Assembly: GCF_030490285.1 (NCBI RefSeq)
Contig: NZ_CP129884.1
Location: 2,914,001-2,978,000 of the forward strand
Direction: 5' to 3'
DNA from: Methylomonas montana
GTDB taxonomy: Bacteria; Pseudomonadota; Gammaproteobacteria; Methylococcales; Methylomonadaceae
Length of the DNA stretch: 64,000 bases
How positions within the stretch are numbered: position 1 is the stretch's first letter; each line of letters starts with the position of its first letter. Below, piece by piece: positions 36,137 to 46,999 of this stretch. The notes beneath the pieces were generated by a model. The model did not search any database. It saw nothing but the letters and a program-made list of their open reading frames with translations, and had not been told where the DNA came from. The translations under genes were made by a program, and so were the position numbers.

Positions 36137-39100
36137 TTAATCGCCGAAACCCAGAATTTCGACGTTCAATATACCCAATACTGCTTTTGCCATCGCCTTA
36201 CTCGCATCCTTGCCAACATTGCCGCCGACCGAACTTTCCGCCATCTGGCTGACGCCGGCCGTCATATTACTGGTACCGGTCAACCCGGCCGCCACGCTGC
36301 CGGTGGCCGCTACCGGCACACCGGTGCCGACACCGCTGACCTGGATATTTTGAGCGCCTAACACCGCGGTGGCAGAAATGGTCACGTTAGTACCGCCGAT
36401 ACCGGCCTCGCCGGCGTCGACGACACCTTTTGGGGCAAACAAGTAAACATCGCCCGCCACTACGCCGGCCGAACTGGCCGCGGTGCGAATCCCGCTACCG
36501 GAAACGACCGCTGGAAAGGTGATGGTCATATTGCCTTTTTCGTCATAGCCGATCTCCGGAGGCGGCGCGGCAATCGCCGATTTGGCACCTCGGCCGGCGT
36601 CGATATCGCCTTCCGACGACCAGATCATGATGTCGCCGCCATCCAGCGCGAACACTCTCGAAGTATTTACTAAAAAGTCGTCGCGCAGCACCACGTTGAT
36701 ATTCCCATCCTTTTGGGCAACGATGCCCAATTCCGATGCTTTTTTCTTCTCACTCTCGTCAAAAGAGAATGCTACACCGGCATTGATCTGCCCCCCAGGC
36801 GCCAGCAAATTGATGTCGCCGCCGTCCTTGGTATGAATCTTACTGAAGAAAACGCTGATATCGCCTTTCCAATCGCTACCGGGAAACAACGATTCGATAG
36901 CGGCAAAGCCGCCTTCATTACCCAACGAAGAGGTACCGGCCGATGCACTACCCGAGACTTTGATTTCGTTAAAAAATACCGGCAGCACAATGGCGTTCAA
37001 TTGCGGTTGTATCGCCACGAAATCGCCGCTGTTCAATTTGGCAAAAGCTTCCAACGCAGCTGAGTCGCTAAGATTGGCGTCATTCAACCGCTCTCGCATG
37101 AAACCGGTAATCAGCAAGTTGGCTTTTTGCCAAGCCTCGGCATATTCAGACTTGTCTTGTAAGTAAGTGCGAATAAAGCCGGCATAGTCCAGCTCGCCAT
37201 TGGCACCGGTCAATACCGTCAAATTCGCGCCATGGTCTGGCAAAGCGCTATTGATCAAATCGCCGGCTGTCGAAATACCCTTCGATCCACCCAAATCCAT
37301 ATGCCGGCCGGTTTTGACCAGGACATCGCCGGGACCACCAATCTCAATTTCACGGCTGGACGAGTTATCCAGTTTACCGGTACTGGCCAGCCGAACCAGC
37401 GGATAGCTGATATCGCGCGCCGCTTCCAGCAAGGTCACATCGTCGTCGTTGGCATGCTGCAGATACAACAACAGATTGGTAATATCGTTGCCGGACTTGA
37501 TCAACGCCTTTTTAGGCAGGGTAAAACCGATGTTTTCGATATTGCCCTGGCGGGTCACCAAGCGCGCCGGTTCGGCGTCGCCGCGGTGAATCGGAGTCGC
37601 GGCATGGATATCTTCCATCCGGTCTTTAGTGGCGTTGAACGTATCGAAATAGCGCAAAATGTCGCCCAAGCCGGTTTCGGTCAGTGGCGACTCCGCTCCG
37701 GGAAGCAGCGTCGCATCGGCATCCGACATACCCAGACGCACACCGAGATCACCCTTATCGGCGCTGATATTCTGCTCTGCCAACAAATTCAATTGGCCGC
37801 TGGCCGAAGGGAACAGGGTAATTTCGTTGCCCAGCTTGATGTCGCCACCGAAAGCGCTGGCGTTTAACGAAGCCGGATAAATAGCGGATAAGGTTTCCTT
37901 AAAAGTATTGCCGTCCGCGAAGACTCTACCGTTGGAGAATAACAGCACGTCGCCGGCCAAACTGGCGACGTTCAAGGCGCTGGCAGCACTATAACTAAAG
38001 AAGTTGACGCCATCTTTATGCGTGATCATCGGGTCGCTGACCCCACCCAAGCCGACATCACCGGTGGCCGAAATCGAAAACCGGCTATCACCCAGCAACA
38101 AAATCGGCCCGTTATCGGTGTTTGTGCCGCCCTTAACGCTACCGCCAGCCTTGATTGCACCGTTACCCTGTCCCAGAAAATAGCTGCCGCCGATAATGTC
38201 GCCGCCGGCACTGATCTGCATGGTGCCGCCGCCGTTAATCTCAACCTGATTGGTTTTAAAGCCGCTGAAGTTATTACTGCCGTTGGCATCGCCGACCTGC
38301 TTGCCGGTAGTGGGCATCGCCACGTCCAGATCGATAATGTCGCCACCCGCGCTAATCGAAACCTTGCCGCCACCGAAAGAGCCTATGCTTTGTTGGAACT
38401 GCGGCATCGGCGCCCTACCGTACTGATCGGTCTTCTGGCCGCTACTTAGCTTTCCGGGCAAATAGCCCAAGGCCACGCCCCAGGCAGTCGGTTCGGTATG
38501 TGCCGCATCCGACCATTCTCCACGACGCAACAGCCAATCGTTAAAATCGTTCGTGCCGACCGTACCGCGAATATTGCCACCAGCGTTCAAGCTCAAATCG
38601 CCACCGTTCACCGGATAATCGGCGTATAGCTGCCTGGCCACGGCTTTGTCCGACAAGCTGCCGTAAGGATTGCTCTGAGAGGTGGTACCCGCGCTGTAAA
38701 TCGAAGCGGCGGTGTATTCGGCAGTCAGCGTTATATTCGCATTAACCTGCGTCGTCAACGCTTGGCTGAGCTCGACAACGGGCAGGGTTTTGATCGCCAC
38801 ATTTTGGGAAATCGCCTTGCTCAATGCCTTGCTCAACTGTACCGAAGGCAAGGTCTTCAAAGTGGTGTTGACCGGGACCGCCGCCGTCACAGCTTTATTC
38901 AGCGTGACAGTCTTGGTCAAAGCATTAATGGCGGTAATCACGCTGCCGGCAGCAACACCGTTACCGGTCAAATAATCACCTACCACCCAGCCACTAACAT
39001 CGGCTACTTTAATGTTCTTGTTGTTTTTGGCAGTCGCACTCGCAGTCAGACTAGCAAAGCCAGCGGTGTTGATTTTAGTAATCGTGGTGCCGGTATCGAT

Positions 39101-42100
39101 ACCGTTTCCGGACAGATAATCACCTACCCGCCAACCGTCGGCCTCATCGCTATCGATGCGTAACGAAAAACTTTTAAGGATGGCCGCCTCCTTGGTCGTA
39201 TGGGTCACGCTGGTGGGATCGACCTCCGTAATATAGGCGCCGGTCGCAATAGCAGTGCTACCGGACAAATAGCCGCCCACTTTCCAGGCGGATATATCGG
39301 CGACTGCCAGCGTCGAGCTGCCTTTAGCGGCAGCGGATACGACTTTATTGCTGATTTTCTGGCCCGACGCCAGAATGATATCCGCCCCGGCGTTGACCTC
39401 GATATCGCCGCTGCCGGTTCGTAATCTGACGTTACTGGCCAGCGTCAGGTTTTTCGCGGACAAGGTTTTATTCGGATCGGCGCTTTGCAGATCGCCGCCG
39501 GCCGTCAATTGATACGACCAGGATGCGCCCTTCTGCAAGCGATCGATCACCGCGACCGATTTAACGACGCCATTATCGTTATATTCGAAATTTTCGTTCT
39601 TAAAGCCGTCCGTCAACGACTGATCCAACGTCAAATGACCGTCGGTACGAATCACCAAACGCCCCGGTAAATCGTCCCAAACATTGCCATCGTTATTTTC
39701 GTCGTAACGCCAATCGGCCAAGTCCCATGTATCCTTCAAGACCAAATCGCCGCTGTAATCGATTTCCACACCCGCTAATAAACGGATACCGTATCCCAGC
39801 GTTTCGGTCACGGCGGACATATTGGCCGCTGCCATATAGGCATCGGTTTCGGCCTTGATTTTGGCAATGTCGGCAGTATCAATGTTGCCATCGTCTCCCA
39901 GATCGGCATTGCCATATTTTGCAACGCCTTCCGCGTAGATAGCCGAAGCGCCTTTAATATCGCCGGCGATGGGCAGAATGTCCACACCGCCGTCGGCGGT
40001 GCGTCTAGCCCGTAGCGTTACCTCGCCATTGGCGGCGCCCTTGCCGGACACATCGATACTCGAGCCGCGTTGTACTTCGATGCCGCCGATACCGTCGTTG
40101 TCGCCATCCACCGCCGATAGCAGCACGGTCCCGCCGGCCGCACCCTCGCCGATGCCTTGAGCTGACAATACCGCGCCGTTCGCCAATACCAATTTGTCGC
40201 CGGCGTACAATTTGATCTTGCCGCCATGTGCCGCACCGTCGGCGTTCACGCTGCCAGCCAGTTCGACGGTACCGGTATCGGAAACCAGGCTCACTTGCTC
40301 CGCCGCGATAAGCGACTGATTGCTTTGGCGAATATCGGCATGACGGACCCGGAAATAGATGGATTGGTCGGCGCCAGCGGTATTCAAGGCTCGCATCAAG
40401 GTGTCGAAATCGTTGCCTTGAGCATAATGGTCCGCCTCCAGCGCCGCACTAGCACCTTGCGCCTTCAGTTCACCCTGCAAGCTCACGGTTTGCTGCAAAG
40501 CCTGCAAGCTAATCGAACCGCCGTCGGCGTCGCCGCTGCTGGCAACATCGATCAGCGATCCGGCCCCGGTGGCGATACGACCTTGATCGGCCACGGCCTT
40601 GAAGCTGCCGCCGGCGGTATAGCGATTGATGTCGCCAAATTGCACGGTACGACCGGCCAGATCCACGCGAGCTTCCCCGCCGAGCGTTACATCGCCGCTC
40701 AAGGCATGCAATCCCAGACGTCCGGAAGGCAGCAGCACCTTGGTGTTGAAGTCAATCGCATCGGCGACGATATCGACGCTGCCGCCGAAACCGCTAGTCG
40801 GCGCCAACTCGCTGTTCAAACTGGCGAATCGGGCTTGTCCGCCCGTCGCATCCAAGCGCAGTTTGCTGCCGCCATCGGCGGTAAACGCGGCGGTAGCCAA
40901 GTTCAAATCGGCCGCAATCCGCAGATCGCCGTCACCTGTGGAGCGGAATTGATCGCGAGCCTGAATATCCACCGTATCGAAGCCCTGTAGCGTAAACTTG
41001 CCGTCGCCGATTTCCACGCTATCCGCCAACAATTGCAGGCGACCAAGGCCATCAGCGGTTTGGACGCTTTCCGCCTCGGCAGTGTTTTGCAATTGCAGCG
41101 AGCCGATCCGCAGTCTGGCGGTGTCGCCCCCGACGCCAAAACCGCTCAAACCGGCGGCATTGATGCTCAGCTTGCTGAATTGCAAAGCCTTGGGCAGATT
41201 GTCAGCCTCGACGATCAATTCGCCGTTCGCATCCACCTGGCCGACATTACCGTAAAAAGCCAGACTGTCGCGCGCCGTCAGTACCAATTCGTCGACACTG
41301 AGACGCGTCAATTTAGCATTGGACAGATTCAACGCATTGCCGGTCAAGCCGTCGACTTCGCCGAGGTTAATGGCGTTGGCGCCCAGATTCAAAGATCCGC
41401 CCTGCATATCGATATCGCCCAGCAATTCGGTGGCGTGCGAGGCGTCCAGCAACATCGACTCCAACGCATGCAAGCGGGCGCCGGCCGCCACCTTCAAATC
41501 ACCAGCCGAGCCATTGCTGTCGGTTCTATTCAAGCTGACCTGACTACCGCCGGACAAACGCAACATCGCACCGTCGCCGCTGATATTAATGACGCTATCG
41601 CCGGTTGCGGCTATACGGTTGGCTGCCAAGCTCGCGTCCGCCTCTACTGCCACAACATCCTTGGCAACTGCCATCAGTTCCGCGCCTTCTAGGCTGATAC
41701 CCGCCGAAAAGATCACTTGATCAGACGTTACCTGAATATCGGTTTCGCCCGTTTTAAGGTTACGCTGCCGGGCACCGCCCAACAGCAGGCTATCGACATT
41801 CAACGCAGTTAAATCACCGGCCAGAATCTCCAAGATACCCTCGGTCGGAATCTCGCTGAAATGGTCGGCGACCACGATTCGGTTGGCGGCGATGTCCATT
41901 CTGGCACCCTTGCCGCCACTCAAGGCGTCGATCATGAATTGACCTTCCATAATCAGCCGGGTTTGGGCAACCAATGAGATATGGCCGCCGTCCATCGGCA
42001 GAATCGGCACCGCGCTTTCACTTTTGGCGGCCTTCTCGGTATAAAACGCATTGGCGGTATAAATTTTGTATTCCGCGTGGCGGCGCACGTCCGCGCCGGT

Positions 42101-45100
42101 CTCGATCAGGAAGCCGCTGCTGCGCGCGTCCCGCACCTCGCTGCCGGCCTGCGCCATATATCCGGAGACAATAGCTCGGCCATCCACGGTATATTGCGTA
42201 ATGGATTGATCTTGAGTACCGGCTTGCGGCGTGACCAGATAAGCGCCGGGCAACAAGGCATAATGCGCCGGCAAAATCGCATATTCGCCGGCCGGCAAAT
42301 TGCCAGTACCGTCCAGATGAACGGTTGCGCCGGGCGCATAGGTCCAGCCGGTGTTTTCGTAATGGTCATAAGGCGCCCACTGCGTACCCAGCGTGGGGAT
42401 GATGGCAAAACCGCCTTGGTAGCCGGCACCGCCGGTCTGCAAATAATCGTTAGAACCACCTGAGCCGGCGATGAATTCATAAGCCTGCAAATCGCCGCCA
42501 CCCGACAAATCGACCACACTGCCGGGCGCCATCTCGATTTCGACGGCCGACAGTTTCACGCGTTTTTCCGGTGTGCCTTTGAAGGCCGAATTTTCGACAG
42601 CGGAACTGTCGGTCGTCACTGGCGCATTATCGAATACCAGATTGGTCAACTTGTCCAAAGGATATAGCCAGTCCAGACCACCCTGCGTCACACCGAGCGG
42701 TATCAATAAACCGGCGGCGGACACCGAGGTGACGCTGCCGTCCGCAAGCGTCAGTCGCTGCCCCGCATTCAGATTGATCGTACCCAACGGCGCTTTTAAT
42801 ACGCCTTGCTGATCGATGAACGGTGCTTCCAGTGTCAAGGAACCGGCCGCCGCCAACGGCGAGACATCGCTATTGCGGCCGGTCACGACGATGCGGCCGG
42901 TATCGTTATTGCGCACCGCAAAGGTGAAATCGGTCAGGGTGGTCGGATAAATCTGGCTGGCATGCAAATATAAATCGGCCGCCGTCACCAATGCGCCGAC
43001 ATAATCGCGCTCCTCCGGTTCGTTATGTAAACCCAGCGTGCGGATATCGTGTTGGCTGTTCAACGCGACCTTGCTAAAGCCGCTCCAGCGGCTAGCGCCT
43101 TCTAATTGTATCCATTGCGCATTAGCGGAGAATTCGCCATCGCCAGCCTCGGCGGTCGTCGCGATGCTCCGATTCAAGGATGAACCCAATTCCAGATAAT
43201 TGGCCGCCAACACCACATTACCGGCGGCCGCGCCGTCCATCCCCGCCGCCTTGAACTCGGCGACATCAATAGCGATACGTTCGGCGGCGCTTAAGTTGAC
43301 ATCGCCGACAAACGTCACATTGCCGCCACGACTGAACAGGCTCAGATCACTGAAACCCGCCTGGGCGAACCGATCCGCACTGAGTGTGGCTCGACCGATA
43401 GTGGAGTCGGTGAAGTCGTCGCCGAAACTGAATTCTTCGTCCATCCCGCGACGAGCGCCCTGCACCACATTAATGGTCAGCGTACCGGTCGGGAACGGAA
43501 TAGTCGGCAACAAGGGAGTGTTGCGTTTTGAGCGATCCAGGCTCAGCGACAAGCTGCCGGCACGCGCGCCGACGGCACCCGCCACCGCGCGCATTTCGCC
43601 ATCGATAACGATACCCTCGGCGGCACGAATGGTGATCTTACCGGCATTGGACGCCAGGGTTTGCCTGACATACTCGACAGCCGAACCGCCGCCGACTTTT
43701 TGAATATCCACACTGACCCGGTTACCGGAAACATCCAGCATCGAACCTTCCGCCAACACCACCACACCGCGCTGGGCATCGAAATTAATCGTCCCGCCAT
43801 CCAGCACTTCGCCGGCTACTCGACCGAACTGATCTGCCGGCTGCAACCGGGAGCTACCCTGTACCAGCAAACTGGCGCGTTGGCCTATCCAAATCGTTTG
43901 GCTCGCGTCGTATTCCAGGCCATTGCTCGGCACGATACTGATGTCGATCTTGCCGGCGTCCGCTTGTAACCAACCGTCGGCAAATATGCTGCCTTGCTGG
44001 CTGGCGATCGTGATCTCGGACCCCTTGTCGGCCACGATGCGGCTGCCGGTTTCTAATATCGCGCCGGCGTTGCCGGATAAACCCAACTTCAGCGGTTGGC
44101 GCAAATGTTCGGGTAATTCGGCAATGTTGCTGAAACCGCGCATGGATTGGCCGGTAGGCGCATTCAGATAAGCCGAGGTCAGTTCCAGATTTTGCTGGCG
44201 CAAATTCAAATGCGCGTCGGATTTAACCGTCAAGCGACCGTAATTGGCCGACAATTGAATCTCGCTGAAAGCCAATTGCTGAGAAAAATCGAAATTGCCG
44301 TTGCGGACCGACAGCAACAAGGCATCGGCCGTATCGTCCTCGCCGGTCGGTGTGCCAACAATGATCTTGCTGCTGGCCAAGGCCAGTTTGCCGTTTTGCT
44401 CCAGGCCATAAGCCGATACTTGACCGGCAAAGGTCAAGCTGGCCGGCTCTGTGATGTTACCGTCGCTATCCTTAGCGCCTAGGGCGGCCAATGTAATCGA
44501 TCCGCCCTTACCGGCCCGCAATTCGCCATCCAGCGGCAGCCATGCCCCACCGTCGGCTCTAATCGACGCCCCGGCATTGAAATGCAAATCACCGCGCGAT
44601 TTTAAAGTCACCGTTCCGCCGTCCAGAATCAGCGGATCGTTGGGGGACACATCGACACCCAGCCTTAAATCGTTGACCCATAGACCCGACACATCCAGCA
44701 CGGCTTGAGAGGCTATCGTCAGGCTGCCATCGCCGGACGAGGGCGCGGTAGCGGCGTCGGCGGCCGATGTCAGGCTCAGACTACCGCCAGCCACCTGAAA
44801 ACGGCCATCGACGGCCACACTGCCGGCAGCCACGCTCAACTTGCCGCCCGCCCGCATCGTAATGTCCGCGTCGCTTTCCAGCGCCGCATTGCCCAAGGTG
44901 CTAACCGACACCGAGCCAAGTCCGGTATCTGTGAAAAGCCGTCGCGACAGCTTCAAATCGAGACCGGGTTGCTTCTCCTCGGCCATCGGGAATATAAAAT
45001 TGTCGGCGAGCGCTATATGATCCGATTCCCTGGTAAATCGCACATTCTGCAGGGATTGGAACACAGCCATGTCGATATTGAAACTGCCGCCGGCCGGTAC

Positions 45101-46957
45101 CGCCGCCGCGTCGCGTTGGTAGATGCCTAGCGTGGAACCGGCATTCACCAGGCCGTCCCAAGCTAATTTAGGCGCAACGATGTTCAGGCTGCCGGCGGCC
45201 TTGCCTTCGGTATAACCGCGCTGAAATTGCCCCAAACCGAATTGGTCCAGAATGTTCCAAACTTTCTTGACGCCCCATTTGGTGTGAACTTCCTCGACTA
45301 CCCCGAAAATACCGGTGTAACGTTCGTTGGGATCGGCCTCGCTGATATCGACGATCCGCCCGTAATCGGTCACCAGTTTGGTGCTGCTGATATAACCGTC
45401 CCGATATTGCACCGTACCGCCCGCGATATCGAACACCGAACCATCGTTGGCGATAATGTCATCGCTGGCGGTTAAATTGATCTGGCCGCCTTTGCTCAGG
45501 CGTTCCTCGATTCCCCGGCTGATCCTGGCCTGCGCGCCGCTGGTATCGACCATATCGGTTCCCTTGCGCAAATCGACCCGAATGGTTTTACCTTTTAACA
45601 CGCCGTCGCGTTGCAAGGGTGCATCGCGCAATTCGTAACTCTGCACCGAAATCTCGCCGACATTCCGTTCCATATCGACTGCGACACCTTTGTAACCGGC
45701 CACATCAATCAGCGCGGTGCTGTCGATGAAAATTCGGCCTTTAGTACCCTGCGTCGCCTGCAACAGATTATCGGTCGCCTTAATATCGACCTTGCCGCCC
45801 GGCACCTTGATAGTCGAACCAGCCTCGGCACGGACGGTATTAGCGGTGATTTGCAGGTAAGAATCCGGCTGCTCTTGTTCGTCGATCGCCTGGCCGCCGC
45901 CGGTATCCGCGAGAATCTGGGTGACGCTGCCGCCGCCCAATTTCACCGTGGCTTCGGTACCTAACTCGTCGCCAAGATCGGTGTCACGCTGGGTTTTATT
46001 GGCGAACAATTTATCCTTGTTGTTTTCATCGACGCCCTCTTGCGCCACCAGCCGTATCGACCCGTTGACGTTGACCGAAGTCGTCGCACTGACTCGGCCC
46101 TGTTGATTAACCGCGAAACCGGCCAAGGTCACATTGCCCTGCCTGACCGCAATATCGCCGGTATTGGTGACTTTACCCCCGGTGCCGACTTCCACTAGCA
46201 AACCGGCGAACGGATTGTTGACATCGTTCGGCGACGGCTTTAGATAAACCTTGTCCTGACTGGCCGCGACGATAATCTGGCCTTGTTCGCCAGCCGATAA
46301 TGAGCCTCTATTTTCGATATTGGGCGCGGCGATGATGATCCGTCCGCCCTTGTCGGTATGGATTTTGGCACCAGCCTCGATCAGGATTTGAGCGGTTTTC
46401 GGATCCAGTTTATCGCCTGCCGTCATCGGCTCAATGGCCAGCGCCGCTGTGCCGTTTTCGCTGAATACTCGGGTAATGCCTCGCTCGAACACATCGTCGG
46501 TGATGTTCAACGTACTGGCCATGAAACTATTGGCATTGACAACCGAATCCTTGTCGAAAATAAAACCGTTCTTGTTGTACAAATAGACTTGGCCGTTGGC
46601 GATGATCTGGCCCATGATCCGGCTGGCGTCTTGTTGGCCGATCCGATTCAGCGCAATCGACGAGCTATTGGGCTGGACGAATTGCACGGTATTTTCCTTG
46701 CCGACGTTGAAGCTTTGCCAATTCATCACGGCTTTGTCGGTTTGCTGATCGATGCGTAAGGTATTGCCGATGATTTGACTGCTTGCGCTGCCGCTGGATA
46801 TCCACGTCGCTGCCGCGATCGGCAATTCGGCATGGGCGGGTATCGCGTTGCCGACCAACATGCCGCCGGTTACCGCCAATCGCACGCAGGCGACCAGGGG
46901 TTTTAATCTGAAATTTTCGGAATTTTTCTGCCGCGGCATTGCGGTTTTGTTAGCCAT
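36137..46957 (-). CDS. Giant two-partner-secretion exoprotein (haemagglutinin type)
   Basis: A 3606-residue filamentous-haemagglutinin-family protein exported by its FhaC-like partner. It has a signal peptide (LAVTGGMLVGNAIPAHA) and the TPS domain (INGNTL-like block IIGNTLRIDQQ, NWQSFNVGKENTVQF, ALNRIGQQDASRIMGQI, NKNGFIFDKDSVVNANSFMA), then thousands of residues of short beta-helix repeats. The C-terminal third holds repeated GDYLSGNG modules and two calcium-loop-like segments (DLGDDGNIDTADI; DENNDGNVWDD), and the end matches the DUF3739 region (DGGDIMIWSSEGDIDAGRGA). I start at ATG 46957, with TAAGGG upstream. A GEMM-I riboswitch precedes it, so it is a likely c-di-GMP-controlled adhesin. 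The frame is intact. Confidence 0.93.
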   Translation of the reverse strand: MANKTAMPRQKNSENFRLKPLVACVRLAVTGGMLVGNAIPAHAELPIAAATWISSGSASSQIIGNTLRIDQQTDKAVMNWQSFNVGKENTVQFVQPNSSSIALNRIGQQDASRIMGQIIANGQVYLYNKNGFIFDKDSVVNANSFMASTLNITDDVFERGITRVFSENGTAALAIEPMTAGDKLDPKTAQILIEAGAKIHTDKGGRIIIAAPNIENRGSLSAGEQGQIIVAASQDKVYLKPSPNDVNNPFAGLLVEVGTGGKVTNTGDIAVRQGNVTLAGFAVNQQGRVSATTSVNVNGSIRLVAQEGVDENNKDKLFANKTQRDTDLGDELGTEATVKLGGGSVTQILADTGGGQAIDEQEQPDSYLQITANTVRAEAGSTIKVPGGKVDIKATDNLLQATQGTKGRIFIDSTALIDVAGYKGVAVDMERNVGEISVQSYELRDAPLQRDGVLKGKTIRVDLRKGTDMVDTSGAQARISRGIEERLSKGGQINLTASDDIIANDGSVFDIAGGTVQYRDGYISSTKLVTDYGRIVDISEADPNERYTGIFGVVEEVHTKWGVKKVWNILDQFGLGQFQRGYTEGKAAGSLNIVAPKLAWDGLVNAGSTLGIYQRDAAAVPAGGSFNIDMAVFQSLQNVRFTRESDHIALADNFIFPMAEEKQPGLDLKLSRRLFTDTGLGSVSVSTLGNAALESDADITMRAGGKLSVAAGSVAVDGRFQVAGGSLSLTSAADAATAPSSGDGSLTIASQAVLDVSGLWVNDLRLGVDVSPNDPLILDGGTVTLKSRGDLHFNAGASIRADGGAWLPLDGELRAGKGGSITLAALGAKDSDGNITEPASLTFAGQVSAYGLEQNGKLALASSKIIVGTPTGEDDTADALLLSVRNGNFDFSQQLAFSEIQLSANYGRLTVKSDAHLNLRQQNLELTSAYLNAPTGQSMRGFSNIAELPEHLRQPLKLGLSGNAGAILETGSRIVADKGSEITIASQQGSIFADGWLQADAGKIDISIVPSNGLEYDASQTIWIGQRASLLVQGSSRLQPADQFGRVAGEVLDGGTINFDAQRGVVVLAEGSMLDVSGNRVSVDIQKVGGGSAVEYVRQTLASNAGKITIRAAEGIVIDGEMRAVAGAVGARAGSLSLSLDRSKRNTPLLPTIPFPTGTLTINVVQGARRGMDEEFSFGDDFTDSTIGRATLSADRFAQAGFSDLSLFSRGGNVTFVGDVNLSAAERIAIDVAEFKAAGMDGAAAGNVVLAANYLELGSSLNRSIATTAEAGDGEFSANAQWIQLEGASRWSGFSKVALNSQHDIRTLGLHNEPEERDYVGALVTAADLYLHASQIYPTTLTDFTFAVRNNDTGRIVVTGRNSDVSPLAAAGSLTLEAPFIDQQGVLKAPLGTINLNAGQRLTLADGSVTSVSAAGLLIPLGVTQGGLDWLYPLDKLTNLVFDNAPVTTDSSAVENSAFKGTPEKRVKLSAVEIEMAPGSVVDLSGGGDLQAYEFIAGSGGSNDYLQTGGAGYQGGFAIIPTLGTQWAPYDHYENTGWTYAPGATVHLDGTGNLPAGEYAILPAHYALLPGAYLVTPQAGTQDQSITQYTVDGRAIVSGYMAQAGSEVRDARSSGFLIETGADVRRHAEYKIYTANAFYTEKAAKSESAVPILPMDGGHISLVAQTRLIMEGQFMIDALSGGKGARMDIAANRIVVADHFSEIPTEGILEILAGDLTALNVDSLLLGGARQRNLKTGETDIQVTSDQVIFSAGISLEGAELMAVAKDVVAVEADASLAANRIAATGDSVINISGDGAMLRLSGGSQVSLNRTDSNGSAGDLKVAAGARLHALESMLLDASHATELLGDIDMQGGSLNLGANAINLGEVDGLTGNALNLSNAKLTRLSVDELVLTARDSLAFYGNVGQVDANGELIVEADNLPKALQFSKLSINAAGLSGFGVGGDTARLRIGSLQLQNTAEAESVQTADGLGRLQLLADSVEIGDGKFTLQGFDTVDIQARDQFRSTGDGDLRIAADLNLATAAFTADGGSKLRLDATGGQARFASLNSELAPTSGFGGSVDIVADAIDFNTKVLLPSGRLGLHALSGDVTLGGEARVDLAGRTVQFGDINRYTAGGSFKAVADQGRIATGAGSLIDVASSGDADGGSISLQALQQTVSLQGELKAQGASAALEADHYAQGNDFDTLMRALNTAGADQSIYFRVRHADIRQSNQSLIAAEQVSLVSDTGTVELAGSVNADGAAHGGKIKLYAGDKLVLANGAVLSAQGIGEGAAGGTVLLSAVDGDNDGIGGIEVQRGSSIDVSGKGAANGEVTLRARRTADGGVDILPIAGDIKGASAIYAEGVAKYGNADLGDDGNIDTADIAKIKAETDAYMAAANMSAVTETLGYGIRLLAGVEIDYSGDLVLKDTWDLADWRYDENNDGNVWDDLPGRLVIRTDGHLTLDQSLTDGFKNENFEYNDNGVVKSVAVIDRLQKGASWSYQLTAGGDLQSADPNKTLSAKNLTLASNVRLRTGSGDIEVNAGADIILASGQKISNKVVSAAAKGSSTLAVADISAWKVGGYLSGSTAIATGAYITEVDPTSVTHTTKEAAILKSFSLRIDSDEADGWRVGDYLSGNGIDTGTTITKINTAGFASLTASATAKNNKNIKVADVSGWVVGDYLTGNGVAAGSVITAINALTKTVTLNKAVTAAVPVNTTLKTLPSVQLSKALSKAISQNVAIKTLPVVELSQALTTQVNANITLTAEYTAASIYSAGTTSQSNPYGSLSDKAVARQLYADYPVNGGDLSLNAGGNIRGTVGTNDFNDWLLRRGEWSDAAHTEPTAWGVALGYLPGKLSSGQKTDQYGRAPMPQFQQSIGSFGGGKVSISAGGDIIDLDVAMPTTGKQVGDANGSNNFSGFKTNQVEINGGGTMQISAGGDIIGGSYFLGQGNGAIKAGGSVKGGTNTDNGPILLLGDSRFSISATGDVGLGGVSDPMITHKDGVNFFSYSAASALNVASLAGDVLLFSNGRVFADGNTFKETLSAIYPASLNASAFGGDIKLGNEITLFPSASGQLNLLAEQNISADKGDLGVRLGMSDADATLLPGAESPLTETGLGDILRYFDTFNATKDRMEDIHAATPIHRGDAEPARLVTRQGNIENIGFTLPKKALIKSGNDITNLLLYLQHANDDDVTLLEAARDISYPLVRLASTGKLDNSSSREIEIGGPGDVLVKTGRHMDLGGSKGISTAGDLINSALPDHGANLTVLTGANGELDYAGFIRTYLQDKSEYAEAWQKANLLITGFMRERLNDANLSDSAALEAFAKLNSGDFVAIQPQLNAIVLPVFFNEIKVSGSASAGTSSLGNEGGFAAIESLFPGSDWKGDISVFFSKIHTKDGGDINLLAPGGQINAGVAFSFDESEKKKASELGIVAQKDGNINVVLRDDFLVNTSRVFALDGGDIMIWSSEGDIDAGRGAKSAIAAPPPEIGYDEKGNMTITFPAVVSGSGIRTAASSAGVVAGDVYLFAPKGVVDAGEAGIGGTNVTISATAVLGAQNIQVSGVGTGVPVAATGSVAAGLTGTSNMTAGVSQMAESSVGGNVGKDASKAMAKAVLGILNVEILGFGD
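38720..39350 (-). repeat. Internal coding repeats (GDYLSGNG modules)
   Basis: Inside the exoprotein gene three modules share VADISAWKVGGYLSGSTAIA, ADGWRVGDYLSGNGIDTG and VADVSGWVVGDYLTGNGVAA, each followed by an ITxIN-type strand. Between and after them come short repeats around LKTLPSVQLSKALSKAISQN and IKTLPVVELSQALTTQVNAN. The units are 90-150 bp and diverged, so they are old duplications rather than slippage repeats. Confidence 0.85.
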
Positions 46958-46999
46958 ATTGGTTGCCCTTACCCAAGTCATTAACAAACATCTGATATT
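46958..46999 (-). promoter_or_regulatory. Leader between aptamer and exoprotein start
   Basis: Forty-two bases from the aptamer end to ATG 46957, containing the Shine-Dalgarno TAAGGG. A further in-frame start-like codon at 46987 lies within this leader but has no ribosome-binding site, which is why the shorter protein start is preferred. The short distance favours control of translation initiation or of a structure covering the ribosome-binding site. Confidence 0.5.

Noticed and set aside
38720..39350. Possible CRISPR-like repeats
   Set aside because: The repeats are diverged, in frame and part of a continuous coding sequence; there is no constant direct repeat with unique spacers.
46958..46987. 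Earlier in-frame start for the giant exoprotein
   Set aside because: It has no Shine-Dalgarno and starts in the leader right after the aptamer; ATG 46957 has TAAGGG at suitable spacing and gives a normal signal peptide start.
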